Assembly (NCBI GenBank): GCA_026874595.1
Contig: CM049307.1
Coordinates: 31,855,862 to 31,919,861 of the forward strand
Direction: 5' to 3'
Origin: Sipunculus nudus
Lineage: Eukaryota; Annelida; Sipuncula; Golfingiida; Sipunculidae
DNA: 64,000 nt
A program made the translations under genes and the position numbers. The notes beneath the pieces are model-generated. The model was not told where the DNA came from. It made no database searches and worked only from the letters and a program-made list of their open reading frames with translations. Positions within the stretch are counted from its first letter, which is position 1, and every line of letters starts with the position of its first letter. Of this stretch, positions 50,082-64,000 are shown piece by piece.

Positions 50082-51997
50082 TTTGCGCCGAGGGCCCTCA
50101 GTTCTGTTCAACAAATAGCTGAGTCGTGTAGCACTTGACCTTCTTTAGAGGCAGTCACTTCTATCCCAGGATAATCAATTAACTTCTAGGTCAATAACAC
50201 TCTACTCAGCGTCAACTTTGTTAACATAACTTTGTGTAACCACCCTGGTGTAAAAAGTTGTCATTGATCACAACGAGACATCAATGACCCATACATTTGA
50301 TTTCTCGGTCAGTGTTCTAATTATAAGGTTTTCCTTTTTGGTGCTTTTTCGTGCGGGGAAAATCCATCTCGGGCATTAAACCCTTTTTCCAAGTATGGGC
50401 CCCTTGCAGGTCTTCCTGGCTGGTGAGATTCTTTTGGACCATGTTTCGACAATAAAATGATTTAACTGGAATATTGAATTAAAACAACAGACTAAAATAC
50501 AAATTATAATAGTGCACACGGTTGCCGCAATAAAGTAACACAAAACAAAATTATTTGTTCTACCAATCCACCGCTCCTGTGCATGTTTCACGGATGAAGG
50601 TTTTTTTTTTTGGGGGGGGGGGAGAGGGTTAATTAACATTATTACTATTATTGCTATAATTGGTGCCATTGCCTTGATCACTTCAAAGAAAACATTATGT
50701 GTATTTGCAACGCAAAATTCCAGCCCTAAAGATGTTAGATTAAGTGGATTAACATTGTACGCGATTCATCTGCACCATCACTGGACATGTCGCACTTATT
50801 TGTTCCCTTCCTGCAAGCTCGCAAAATTATTTTGACACATTTTGTCAAGACAGGTAAATTTGACAACAACAAAAATCGCAGGCCCGCTCAATCTTTTCCA
50901 CGAGAGTTCGTCGAATAATTATTATTTGGCGTGGCCTAAATTGACCATGCGCAATCGGTACCGCACTCGTGGAAATGACCTTTCCCACATGCATGTTGGT
51001 TCAGCGGGTTCGATGGGGCCCTCCCACGAAAAAATCTGCGTGTACGAAAAGGTGCTCATTGACAACCTATACTTAAATATGTATTTATATTTCATGTTTA
51101 TATTAAAGCCAATAACATTTACTTTATATTGACAATTAATCATTGTCCTTATCAAATTGCCTTTTATGAGTAAACCGGACGCTATAACCATGCATATTGA
51201 GGACATTGCAGTTTTATTTTCCCGAGTATCGAAAGTGTCCTCTGTATGGTATCTGATCGACAATATGTGAAATTTATATCAGCTACGCTTACATCTCTTA
51301 CAACTTACAGCAACCCTCTGGTAATACTCTGTTTCAAAATCTGCGCGAGCTTCTGTATGTAAGCCAAGGTGATAACATGTACAAGTGCGAATGAATGGCA
51401 ACACATCGATCCTTGAATATTAGTATTTTGGTCATGGGTGTCGAGTAGATTCATTCCAGTTCGAGTAAATACACAAGTAGCTGCTGAATGCCTATTATCA
51501 TACACAAACATCTTACAAGCCATTTTTTATGTTGACTTCTTTTTCAAACATGACGGAAGAATGTACTACTACAAAAGTTGTAGAATAAAAAGAAAAAGCT
51601 ATAAAAACATGTCATATCCTGGCTTATCACTGTCAGATTCACATCAGATAAATAACAATATTTATTACTATTCTTTAGCAAATAATCATATCATATACTA
51701 TTCTTCTGCATGGGACGCAGGTACAAAAAGTGGTAGGCGGTAATATTTAAACGTTAACATGACCTGCTGACTTTGATGTGAGTAATTGTGCTTGTGCTCA
51801 ACAGGTGCCGCCACAGATTTTTTTTTGTAATCACATTGAATCAAATTTCCCCATAGTTAACTATGAAAAGTGTAACATGGCCTCTTTCCGAGTACATACC
51901 TGCTCAAATGACAGATTTATCAATCTTTCACGGCAAGAAGTGTATTATACACATGGTGTATCATTTTGCACCTTTTGTTTTACAGTTTATGACATGT

Positions 51998-52052
<55 letters not shown>

Positions 52053-55000
52053 CGCTCGTGTTTCTGGGGGCTTGGAAAATTACATACGCTTCCTCCGACT
52101 ATGAAGTGTAGAAAAAGCATGGTGTACATACGACGCGACGTGTCAAAACGGGAACCACTAGAAAAACAAGTAGTTTCTTTTATTTCCACCAGAGGTCTCT
52201 ATACCGTGCGACCATTGTTCATTGTGATCTGTTCACCACCGCTTCACGCACAGAAAACGGCGCCGCAAGCCGAGCCGGAGCCCAGTTCACCTAAATTTGC
52301 TGCCATACCAACACCGCCACAACGAAACGTTCTTTAAATGTATACTCTCGGAGAATGACAGTCCAGTGTAAAGTTCTTGCATCAACCCAGAAAGTAAACT
52401 GAAGTCCAAATGCATAAAATCCAGGAGAAAGTCTTTGAAAATCTATAATTGTTGCATTAGTCTGATAAGGTCCTAGAATCTGACACACGCTTCTGCGTCC
52501 GCTGGAATCTTCTCTGCTCTCTGTCCCCCGTTCTAAAACACAGTCCCTTTATATTCCTTCACACCCCAAGCCGAGAATTTTCCACTTCTCGAACAGTCTA
52601 TTAGGACCCTACTCAACAGTAAACACGCGTTTCAGGAATTCTCTAGAAAACATCGCCGTGCCTCTACACACCATGGTGTACACGTGATCTCGCCCCAAGC
52701 CAGCACGACAACAAGAGTTCAACCAGTACGAATTAAACATAGAATGTAATACGCGGCCAGACACGAGTGCCACAACAGGAGTTACGCCAGTGCCACATAA
52801 TAAAAAGAGCACCTGTAACAACATATATAAATATACATAATCAGGATATATTGTGATTTTTGCAGGTTTAATTTGTTACTGTCACATGAAGGAATAAGAT
52901 TAGCTTGTCCCTGGTCCTGTCACTGGACTGTTATTTAGATCTGGTTTTCTATAAATGAAGAAGTGAAAGGACTTATCAATATATGATTCTTCGTGTACCT
53001 ACTTTAAAATGTAAGAAATTTTGGCATCATCAATGTCTATTCACAGCGCTTCTTTTTACTATTGAACTAAAACATGTATGTAAAATAGGTATGTAAATAG
53101 TTTATGCATATGCACACAGTAATACAATATGGATTGATTTGGCACGATCTTCTACAAACTAAGTAATGATATTTCCATTTAATTTTTTTTTTATATTTGG
53201 CACCATCAATATAAAGATTTTTTTTACAAATGTTGGATTTATTTTATCATTACATACCATATTGAATTCGTAATATGAACCCTGCATGGTACACGTGGCG
53301 CAACCGACAGAATAAACAAAATTTTTACGGTGAGAGAGGTTTAACAGACACTCAGCAGGCCGTATCAAACTCACTGCACTTTTCATTGAGTGTGTGACTG
53401 TGACATTTCAATGCGACATGAAAAAAAGACCGCACCAGAGAAACACAGTTTGAGCAGTAGCCACAGTGGTCGTTGTAATTCTCCCGGTTAAAATGAGTTT
53501 TCCGATGAAATCATTTGTTCGCCTAAAAATCCTAAATTACTTTATAATTTTCGTTAATATCTTATCATAACAGGATTGCTCACTCGCCATTGGGTGTGCC
53601 ACTAACGTACATTAATGTTTTCACATACATATATGTGGACTGATAAAGTTAAAGCGCATAAGGGCATTAATCCGCCATTTATACAATGAACGTGTGGATA
53701 TACTTGATCTTATTAATGTATGGTGAATATGCATCTTTCTGCTCCACTTTAAAACATGAAAATTAATGAATAAGTAACATATAGATGAAAAGATGTATAT
53801 ATTTATAGGTTTTTATAGCCCACGCAGCCAGCTGTATATAGATATGGATCTAGATATAATTGCTTTAAACAGAACTGAATCGCAATACAAAGCTTCCTCA
53901 ATGTACATAGATCATAAACGTGTACAGTTTATATATAGCTTATATAAAAAGTAAGTTCGCATATGCATGCCTGTTTTTGATTCATTGATTGCTGTTAAAT
54001 TACATCTGGAAATATATATGCTGTAAGACCAGAAAACCCGTACAATATATTTCCAAACGTATATATATATAGGGTTGATATATAGGGTAAATATATGATT
54101 GTATAAAGTACTAAAATATGTACCAACTTGAAATAAGTAAGAACGCTTGTTAATATACGGTCTTTTTTATATTTGTATCAACTGTTTAGATCCTGCGTGC
54201 ATTTAGATCATGCATACATGGCAAAATTATACGACATTCATGATCATATCTGTTATATAGAGAATGTTCAACTTTCAAGAGTTCCATAATTGCATATATC
54301 TCAAAGTTTAAACCTAATGAATTTAAGCTATATATTTTCATGTCGAACGTATAACTGAGACATGTAAAATGTCCATTTGTGTCACGTGCAGTCGTTGGCC
54401 AGACTTCCTGTTTCATAGCCTTTGGAATACCCATTAAAATCCTGTCGCCGCCTATATATGTATACATTTCAGCAAATTCTTTCTCTTATCACGTACCATT
54501 GTCATCTGCATGTTTAGGAGGGGCAATTATAGAGGCACATATTTTCAAGATTGTTTACGCTGTTGACGAATGCCCGTATAATATAAGCCTGCTATATATA
54601 TTATTTTATGTATTTCTGTACGATAGTTGTTATTATTTGGACTGAGAGGATGTACTGTGTTTTCGACCCCCTCCCTCCCAAAAAAAATAAATAAATAGAT
54701 ATAAGACTAGTAATGGCTGCATGGATTATCGTGGCCATTTCAAACTTTGTCTGTCTTTTTGAATCACCCATGGCATTATGAAGCAATATTTCCTCCTATA
54801 GATGGCACCACTTGTATCGCTAGCAAATTATGCATTCCCTTTTGTTCTACATTTTATTTTGATATTCCACACTTTTAGTTCATAGCTTTGTTATTTATTT
54901 GGGGGAAGATGATCATCATCTTAATTCATTAAGTGAGTATTACCGTTTAAAAAGAGAAAAATACATTCGCTGGTTAAGATGTAGGTCTATTGCATGGTAT

Positions 55001-55794
55001 TTACTTCACAGACTGAAATTCAAAGAGTTATATCACTAGGTCTGTATATATATGTGTATATGAATTATGTTTATATTTTCATGTATTTTAACAACTTGAA
55101 ACCTGTTGACACTTGGATTATCATGTGGTCTTAGTAGAGCTCAAATTGACGTCAACAGTGTTGTAAAAGTATGTCCAATGATATAATTATATATTTAATT
55201 CTAAACTGGGTATGTACATTCATTAACTGTAGGGGCAGAAAACAAAGTATAATTTTTTAAATTTTTAAAATGAGGTACGTCACGCATGGTGACAGAATTA
55301 TTTAGACCGGCGAGGTATATACTATATATGGTAATATATATCTGAGCAGAATAGAAATCAGCTGAGCGAAACACTCGACAAACATTGCGGGGTATGTACA
55401 TGGAATGTGAGGACCAATTAAATAATGCCACGCTAATCCCATGGAGTGTCTGGTGGCTTGCTGACGTCACGACGGCTTATCACCACTGGGTTCAGAAGAT
55501 ACACACGTCGGTGACAACCGGATAGGCCCCCCTATACCACGCGTTGTATTCAGTTCACCAACCAGTACTTGTCAGGTGGGGCGCAGTAGGCGCAAGCCTT
55601 TGGTCTTGAGTGGGGTCTGACCCGAGCACAGATAGATGTGTCCTATATACAAGGCATACTTCATCTACTTGGCTCAAAGTACAAAAACACTTATGCATAA
55701 GTCACAGGAGTTTGTACGTGATACTGCAAAATGAAACTTTCCAGCTGACGTTATAAACCCCGACTTTACCCCGTCCTCTATATAAGCACACTAG
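50082..55794. other. Intergenic stretch, no recognised gene
   Basis: It holds a G/T homopolymer near 50601-50622 and a CT array at about 51998-52048. A GC-richer block follows at 52110-52830; its open frames, including one ending QAEPEPSSPKFAAIPTPPQ, resemble no family I know. The remainder is AT-rich. Confidence 0.45.
51998..52048. repeat. (CT)n microsatellite
   Basis: Pure CT tract of about 50 bp. Confidence 0.95.
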
Positions 55795-56160
55795 GGCCAA
55801 ACAAAAATAAAAGGTATGGTTCTCAGGCACCGCCCGCATCTATTTTTAACCCCCACCCCCCCCCCCCCCCTGCATCAAAAATTTTTATTTTTATTTCCAA
55901 TAGAAACTAATCAATTTTGAGCTGCAGCCGCTCGGACATTTCTTTCAAGAAGATAAAATCATACTATTTTCTTTGTTATGTAGTGCTTTTACTTGTTTAG
56001 CAAAATAAATCTGATATTTTCATGCTTTTCCTTTATCATTTGACATTTTTATCGAAACATACCAAAAAAATAAAAATAAAAAACAGCCCCCCCCCCCCCC
56101 CCCGCATTGATTTCTGAAAAAAAAAAGTGCCTGAGAACCATACCTCTTTTTATTTTGGCC
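55795..56160. mobile_element. Harbinger-like MITE, copy 2
   Basis: Ends GGCCAAACAAAAATAAAAGG (left) and GGCCAAAATAAAAAGAGG (complement of right) continue into TATGGTTCTCAGGCAC. Flanks are TAG (55792-55794) and TAA (56161-56163). Its interior matches the element at 5209-5502 in reverse orientation, including the segment GAAAGAAATGTCYGAGCGGC. It contains 15-C and 17-C runs near its two ends. Confidence 0.7.
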
Positions 56161-57329
56161 TAAGATGCATAGTCGCTTCACAACTGTAGCGACAGGAAAG
56201 TTTATAATATTTTAACGGATATATTAGCCGATGCTTTACGGAAACCGGCTCAAGAAAATGAATGTGTTCCCATGCCTCCCATTACTGGTCGTACTTACAT
56301 GCAACATATACACATACCCACAAAGCAATTCAGACACGTAAAGCATATATGGTTCTAAAAATATATCAGATACATATTATCTCTCATAGCCGCATGTTAG
56401 AACAAGTCAAAATGTGATGGGTTCCACTAGGCCATTTGCTTGACGGCGGTAAAGCATTGTACAGTGTACATCATGAAAAAAAAGTGCTTGCCAATTTTAA
56501 GTTTCATCTGGTCCAGTGATCGTGACTAGAATTTTCCGAAATAACAATATACAAGAAACACTTGTTTTAACTGTTTTGTGTTCATGAAAAACATAAAGCA
56601 AAATGTTTTTGTCCAATGAAAGATTTACTGGTGATATTATATAATTTGCTTCAGAGTATGTAAACTGTTATCTGAACAACCATTAATGCATTTAACATAA
56701 AGAATGTATTATAATTTATGTATTGATAATCTAATACTCAATACAATGTGCTTGAGATATGTAGATCATAAGCGTGTGTACCATCTAGATAAAATATGCA
56801 CACCTTAAGATAAGATCCTACAGGTATGTGCCTGCATGTCATGTATAACTGATGAGCTCAGAGGTTAATCTTGTCCGTCTTACATCCTTGTTGTTAGCCC
56901 ACTACCTTTATAACACACTGAGCACCATAGAAAGCATTCAACTAGAGGGCATTCAGTAGAGCGCATTCCTCCGCAAAGCCAAGAGAACACTAGAGGATAA
57001 AGTATAACATAAGCCTGACGTCATGTGCTATATATGGTGGAAAATGTTCAAGATGTCAACTCAGGTTGCTTAAGGCAAGGGGGCTGTCATAATATCCGGA
57101 TCATCCATGGTCCATATCCTATCCGACCCCAAAAAGGTTCAGAGGGAAAGGTTCATTTTTTTTCCCCAATAAACAATATATTCTGCTGGCAAACTATAAT
57201 AAGCTAGGGTAAATAATGGGAATTCATAAATGGAGTATACAAGCATGTAAAAACAAGCAACATCGAATTTGGGACGAGTACGTACGTCTACAAAGATATC
57301 TTTAAAGTATTAAAAGTGTCCATCAGTCC

Positions 57330-57332
<3 letters not shown>

Positions 57333-57382
<50 letters not shown>
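57333..57382. repeat. (TA)n microsatellite
   Basis: Pure TA tract of about 50 bp. Confidence 0.95.
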
Positions 57383-57384
<2 letters not shown>

Positions 57385-57754
57385 TCTTCCTCGGTATTCC
57401 TCTTTTAATATCCGTCCTAAAAGGGGCCGAGCGAGAGAAAAAGTAAGAGAAAAACTAAAGACAGTTAAACATACATGGATATGTTGACAATGGGGGGGGG
57501 GGGGGGCGCTCATTTTAAGAGAGGATGGGAAAACTAACTCTTCCGGCTAATCGGGGCCACCCTCGACCTTTAACACATTAGGAGTTACCAACCATCAGCC
57601 CGCCAGACACGCTGTCTGTTGACGGTCCCAGGGGGATGACACTGAAGAGTTCAATGCATTCACAACGACACGGCCAGGTGTGCTGACAGACGGGTGGAAT
57701 CGAGGAAATAGCGAAGAACATTTTTATTTTATATGCACTTCTCAATCATTGTCT

Positions 57755-57767
57755 CCCCCCCCCCCCC

Positions 57768-57814
<47 letters not shown>
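57755..57814. repeat. Poly-C plus (CT)n microsatellite
   Basis: Fifteen C followed by about 43 bp of CT. Confidence 0.9.
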
Positions 57815-57818
<4 letters not shown>

Positions 57819-58307
57819 TTATAATCTGCACACACAAATATGTGTGTGTGCAGATTTTAATATTTACTCTAAAGAAATAGACCTCATCTATATAGGCTAA
57901 CCTCTCACTGAAAACAAAATTATACTTGCCTACCAAAAGAAGACTATCAAAATGATTATATTATAAATACATATTCTTCAGTATATATATAGATATGTGC
58001 CTAAGTCCGTCTTTCCCTCTATGTACAGTAATCTGGATATAAATTTATTCATACAAACAAGAATTAAAACTGGAATTTGTACCTTTTCATTTGCACCAGA
58101 CATCACATGCTGACTTGTGGGAATTACAAACATCCGTTTTCCTGTTAGAGGCTTCAACAATCAACATGTCACATGAAAACATGTACATCGGCTCCTTATA
58201 TGGCAACTCAAATGATTATGGGTTGAACTCTGACATAGAGAACTGGTCATTGCTGATGTGCTGAAGTATGTATGTACACAATGTATCCATATAAGCGTTG
58301 TATGTCA

Positions 58308-58310
<3 letters not shown>

Positions 58311-58361
<51 letters not shown>
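58311..58361. repeat. (AG)n microsatellite
   Basis: Pure AG tract of about 50 bp. Confidence 0.95.
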
Positions 58362-58366
<5 letters not shown>

Positions 58367-58724
58367 AATAGGTCTATTATGATTTGTAATTCTGTATAAT
58401 CCCTCATGCATATAATGAATATTGCAATATAGCCTGATATTGTAGGCCTAATATAGGCCTTGTAGGGATTTATACAAACACAATCGTTGCAATATATAAT
58501 CTATGTATAACTCAAATATATCCGCACAGAAGTGTATAAGAATATTATTTGCCTGAGACCTTTAAATCGAATATTTTCTTTCATTTTCTACAGTAACAAA
58601 TTAAGATCAAACTTGATCAAGCCTGACAAAGGGCTGGTGTGCGTGTGCTGGTGGTATCAAAGAGACAATAAAAGTCCACAGTCAAATGTGCTTTTTATTC
58701 AAAGCTGGGACAAATAGCCTGAAA

Positions 58725-59138
58725 CACGTGTTCTGAGCCACCTGTTCTTAAACAAGGTGTTGGCCACCTGCCACCTGTCAATATTAAAGGAACGGTGTGG
58801 TAAACCCAACCAAGCCCCTGTCACCCCCCGCCGGCGAGATCAACCAGCGACACCGTTCACTATGCATAACATTTAGCTGAATTTACCCTCTCTCCAGGTT
58901 GCTATGTCGTCAGACCATATAAGATTGTGTCAATAATCTTCAGGTAATGGGGCTAGAGGGTGAACATGCCCATATCTGGTAGTATTTGTATTACCCGTGT
59001 AAGGCCGTGTTCCGTACATTGAGACTGTAATAAACAGCCTTGTAGGGGCATGCCAGCTCACACTCCACGTGGTCGTGTTGACAGCATGTGACTCAGATCC
59101 AGCCAATCCAGGCCGTCTGGGCAGACTACCATATATGG
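58725..59138 (+). promoter_or_regulatory. Actin upstream regulatory region
   Basis: Four E-boxes lie within 53 bp: CACGTG at 58725-58730, and CACCTG at 58739-58744, 58765-58770 and 58772-58777. A CArG-like CCATATAAGA is at 58915-58924, an AP-1 site TGACTCA at 59089-59095, CCAAT at 59103-59107 and a perfect CArG box CCATATATGG at 59129-59138. SRF binding to CArG boxes is a conserved feature of animal actin promoters. Confidence 0.55.
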
Positions 59139-59429
59139 GTATAACTTCTGCTACTCAAGAAAGCAGCGATTAGTTGTAAATCCGGGAGCGATGAAGGGGT
59201 TTTAGCATTAATGAACTGTGCCCAAATTGTGTAATTATGTTATATTTGACGGATTGCAAGGCAAAATGTCAAAACCGAGAAATGCATGTGTTAGAATACG
59301 AGTAAGCTTTCTTAAGCCAACGGTTTTGTCCATAATGATCTTGTCTAGCGGCGTGACTCACTGCAGACATCCAAGCTGATTCACCCGGATGTTTCATACA
59401 TTCGACCCGTCCAAGCTGCCGCCGGCCTG

Positions 59430-59436
59430 TATAAAA
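59430..59436 (+). promoter_or_regulatory. Actin TATA box
   Basis: TATAAAA about 30 bp upstream of the inferred start of the non-coding first exon near 59460. Confidence 0.75.
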
Positions 59437-59459
59437 CTACCCCAGCCCGAGTAGCCAGC

Positions 59460-59507
59460 ACTTGCTTCAAACGAAGAGCACAGTGAAATCGTCAGGCCCT
59501 AGTCCAG
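59460..59507 (+). other. Actin non-coding first exon (5' UTR)
   Basis: The exon ends GTCCAG at 59507 with a strong donor GTGAGC. The start is inferred from the TATA box. It splices over 1753 bp to the acceptor CTCTTTTTACAG, so that exon 2 starts at 61261, 22 bp before the ATG. A 5' UTR intron is usual in animal actin genes. Confidence 0.65.
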
Positions 59508-60394
59508 GTGAGCAGATATTAAATCAGTCTTGCATGACCGTTGGTCACGCTACGGTTATTCTCTATTACATCTTAGCGTTAACGCATTTCATCTAGCTGT
59601 CTTAAAATTACACGCCTCGAAAGCATGTTTTAGCGATTAGCTGTGGTTTTAATATCATGTACGATGGGCTCAGTAGCTTATGACTGCACGAGCTTATTAT
59701 TAGTTATGGCAATTTTTTTATCAATGACATTCATATGTACTGATCTGCTCTGTGTGTCGTCGGAAACCTAAAACTGAAATGCAAAATTTAATTTAAAAAA
59801 TGTATATATTTTATAACATAAGCCACGTGATGTTTTGAACAGTCTAACATGCCGGCTGCGCCCTTCAATGCTTCATGCTATTGGGAAAGTCTGAAGTAGT
59901 CTTGTATTCGTTAATAGCCTTTCTAATTTGCACGCGTCTGAACTTGCAGTTTATGCTTTGCAGCTCGAGCATCCAGCATCCACAATTGGTTTATATGTTA
60001 GATTATATATTTCAGTAAAAAATGTTCAAATCTTAATCCTTTAAAGCCACGTTTATTTTACCCGGAAGGGGGGGGGGGGGCGGGCAAGGCTAAGAGTGTG
60101 CAAGGAACACTGCAAATATATATACATCTATTCTAATAATAGTAGCCTAATAACTATATAGTCATATGCAATGTTAAAGAAATACACGAGCACATTTATC
60201 AGTCTATTTATGGCGTGACATAGGATGCAGTGTTGTAGTTATCATTATAGTTGATTTGGCAATGTAAATGTTTCTTCACAAATAAAAAAAAATCATATTT
60301 ATATACATAGTTTATTAAAGGAATCGCCACCATAGAATTATTTAAGACAGGTGAGACTGTCATATGTTTAAAAGGAAAGGAACATGTGCTAGTT

Positions 60395-60530
60395 CTAAAA
60401 ATAGCAGCTCACTCGCCGGTTTCCATATTAGGGGACCTCGCCGGGTCCATATAAGGTAAAATGCCCTTTGCTCCCTCACACCAGTGCTTGGCCAATGACA
60501 GCAGGGCGGGAAATCCATGTCCATATATGG
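60395..60530 (+). promoter_or_regulatory. MEF2/CArG cluster in actin intron 1
   Basis: A perfect MEF2 site CTAAAAATAG (60395-60404) and three perfect CArG boxes: CCATATTAGG (60423-60432), CCATATAAGG (60447-60456) and CCATATATGG (60521-60530). A TATA-like CATAAATA lies about 165 bp further on, near 60696. This is the layout of a muscle actin promoter or an SRF-driven intronic enhancer. Confidence 0.6.
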
Positions 60531-61024
60531 ATTCGCGCCATTCGTGTCTGCATAATAATTGAGTACATATAATTGCATATCGATCGCTTGCCCCAGCTGG
60601 CGTGATATTTTAAATGTATAGGCGAGGTAAATATGCGCCGCGGAACTGTTTTCTTATACCCGAGAGACCTTTCATAGGCCACCGGGCCGCGAGTTCATAA
60701 ATAAATCACCCCAGGCACCAGCAGTATGACATAGCTCGCTTCGCTTTTCATTAGTGAATGGTTACGTGTAACGAGATCTAGAGCAAGTCGGGGCAAATTT
60801 ATTTTTTGGTGGGTTGTCACGAACTCTCGTGCTAATGGCTACACTAATACTTGTTCTGGCATACTTCCCTCACTACCAAGAGCTTTCAGTATTTTGTTAT
60901 TTGTTCTGCTCGTCATCAATGTCTGCTGCACTTTTTACACCATTAGGCTCTTGGCAATAATGTGAATTGACAGATGGCATGATAAACAATGATTCAGGCT
61001 TCACCTATGACTCATGATACTTAG

Positions 61025-62852
<1,828 letters not shown>

Positions 62853-63130
62853 ACAAATCTGTCAGTCTCTCACTCTCGTACATGTGCTTGCTTGCTTTTG
62901 CCGATATTGTTGAGTGGGTATTTTTCTCAGAACGGCAAGATGGGGTAAAAAGAACAACCCAGTCAGGCCTGAAAAAAAACATTTTAATTACATATCCAGT
63001 ATCTAAATTGTCGGTAGGGAACAAACTCGCTCAATTCTATCTTTGGCAACCTGGAGCAGCACGGCATTCTCTCATTCTGACGACGTATCTACGTGTGATT
63101 CTTGTCATATCTCTCCAAAACATCTCTTGA

Positions 63131-63136
63131 AATAAA
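63131..63136 (+). terminator. Actin polyadenylation signal
   Basis: AATAAA 279 bp past the stop codon; cleavage is probably near 63150. Confidence 0.7.
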
Positions 63137-63159
63137 GTACAGCGCTGTCAAGTAAAATG

Positions 63160-64000
63160 AAATTGGGTGACCAGTTCGTGAGATTTTCGCCAACTGAAAG
63201 ACTGTGATCACTTTTCTTAATTTAAAAGTGTCTTTGGGATTAGATGGGGGTTGGATGGGGTATATATTGCTGTTCATTTACTATACTTGTTTGCAGATCT
63301 GCAAACACGTAAATATTTGTTTTATACAATTTTGTTATACATTTTATAATAAAAGCGATATATTTAATGCTTTCTTATTTAGTGTTATCTTGCAGAGATT
63401 TTGGTAAAAGGGGGATACGTGTGTATGCAAGTGTGCGAGACAAGACGAGAATGTTTTTGAGAGCCCTTGTTGTTGATGCAGTTTGCATGCTTTTGAAAAT
63501 GCATGGTCAATACGTTTCCGAATGCCTGAAAATGTGGTCATATGCCCATTCCAGCACGTCCTTGTATGAACTAGATTGAATGTTTTAAGTCTTGTGTCAT
63601 TTAATGTTTCCGTTAAAATATATATATATATATAACCCACATTTTATACTCTAATTGCTCCATGTGGGTCCATACTCTAATTACTCCTATTCCTATACTA
63701 AAATAGAAAACCCGGACAATAGAAACCCCATTATTTGGAATTACTTCACCCTCGGGATATTCAAACCCAAAACTTATTGAAAATTGTTGAATTTTTATTG
63801 ATATATCAGAACCGACACGTCTAAACTTGCAATGTTAGAAAGAAGTCCCGTCTAAATAAATAATCTTGCGGAGTTCTTGGTAAAACGGGATAAGTGTGTA
63901 TAAGTCATAGGGGTTATAACGAAAGCATACCGGAATATAGATATATGAACCGATAAAATAAAGACGATGATTGTGTATTGTAACTTAATTTGCCTTTAGG
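63160..64000. other. Downstream flank of actin, no recognised gene
   Basis: AT-rich, with a short TA run near 63620. The sequence TAAAAGGGGGATACGTGTGT (63405-63424) recurs loosely near 63881-63903, a possible weak direct repeat. Confidence 0.45.

Larger units (their letters stand above)
56161..58724. other. Intergenic stretch rich in simple repeats
   Basis: No exon recognised. Contains TA, CT, AG and poly-C/G arrays listed separately. Confidence 0.5.

Noticed and set aside
52110-52830. GC-richer block with possible coding frames on both strands
   Set aside because: No family pattern, frames break often and no splice structure emerges; could be an old repeat.

Overview
This is AT-rich eukaryotic, animal nuclear DNA. 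It has GT-AG introns of 0.5-3 kb, long dinucleotide arrays, many small transposon relics, and coding exons that stand out by higher GC. The gene set (a neuropeptide-type class A GPCR, a HELT-type bHLH-Orange factor, a Mab-21/cGAS-like protein, a muscle-style actin) and the dispersed repeats full of TGACCTTGACC and GACAGACGGACGG motifs suggest a lophotrochozoan, most likely a mollusc such as a bivalve. That placement is inference; no marker here fixes the species.

Layout. 1-4.6 kb: intergenic, one hAT-like relic and a cluster of octamer motifs. 4.7-10.3 kb (minus): a five-exon FMRFamide-receptor-like GPCR, with a Harbinger-like MITE just upstream of its last exon and a 97-bp duplication across the exon-2 splice donor. 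13.8-14.7 kb: decayed Penelope-like retroelement. 15.5-16.2 kb (minus): a possible two-exon small membrane protein. 18.5-20.35 kb: a large 36-bp minisatellite with higher-order structure. 20.7-24.2 kb (minus): a secreted-protein first exon and an orphan collagen-like exon. 28.1-34.3 kb (minus): a complete four-exon HELT-like gene whose intron 2 carries a minisatellite built from its own splice acceptor and a CpG/E-box-rich block. 35-44.5 kb: gene-poor, dense in MITEs, tandem arrays and a foldback element. 44.6-50.0 kb (minus): a four-exon Mab-21-domain gene with a 696-residue, apparently disordered N-terminal extension. 50-58.7 kb: intergenic, with a second copy of the Harbinger-like MITE. 58.7-63.2 kb (plus): a complete actin gene with a non-coding first exon, a TATA box, and CArG/MEF2/E-box motifs upstream and in intron 1.

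The four confident genes do not form an operon or obvious pathway; they are ordinary separate neighbours. Exon models were made by hand from splice consensus, reading-phase agreement and protein family patterns; no alignment or transcript data was available. The most interesting items are the HELT splice-acceptor minisatellite, the Mab-21/cGLR-like protein that appears to lack the third catalytic carboxylate, the GPCR without the usual TM3-ECL2 disulfide, and the actin intron-1 CArG cluster.
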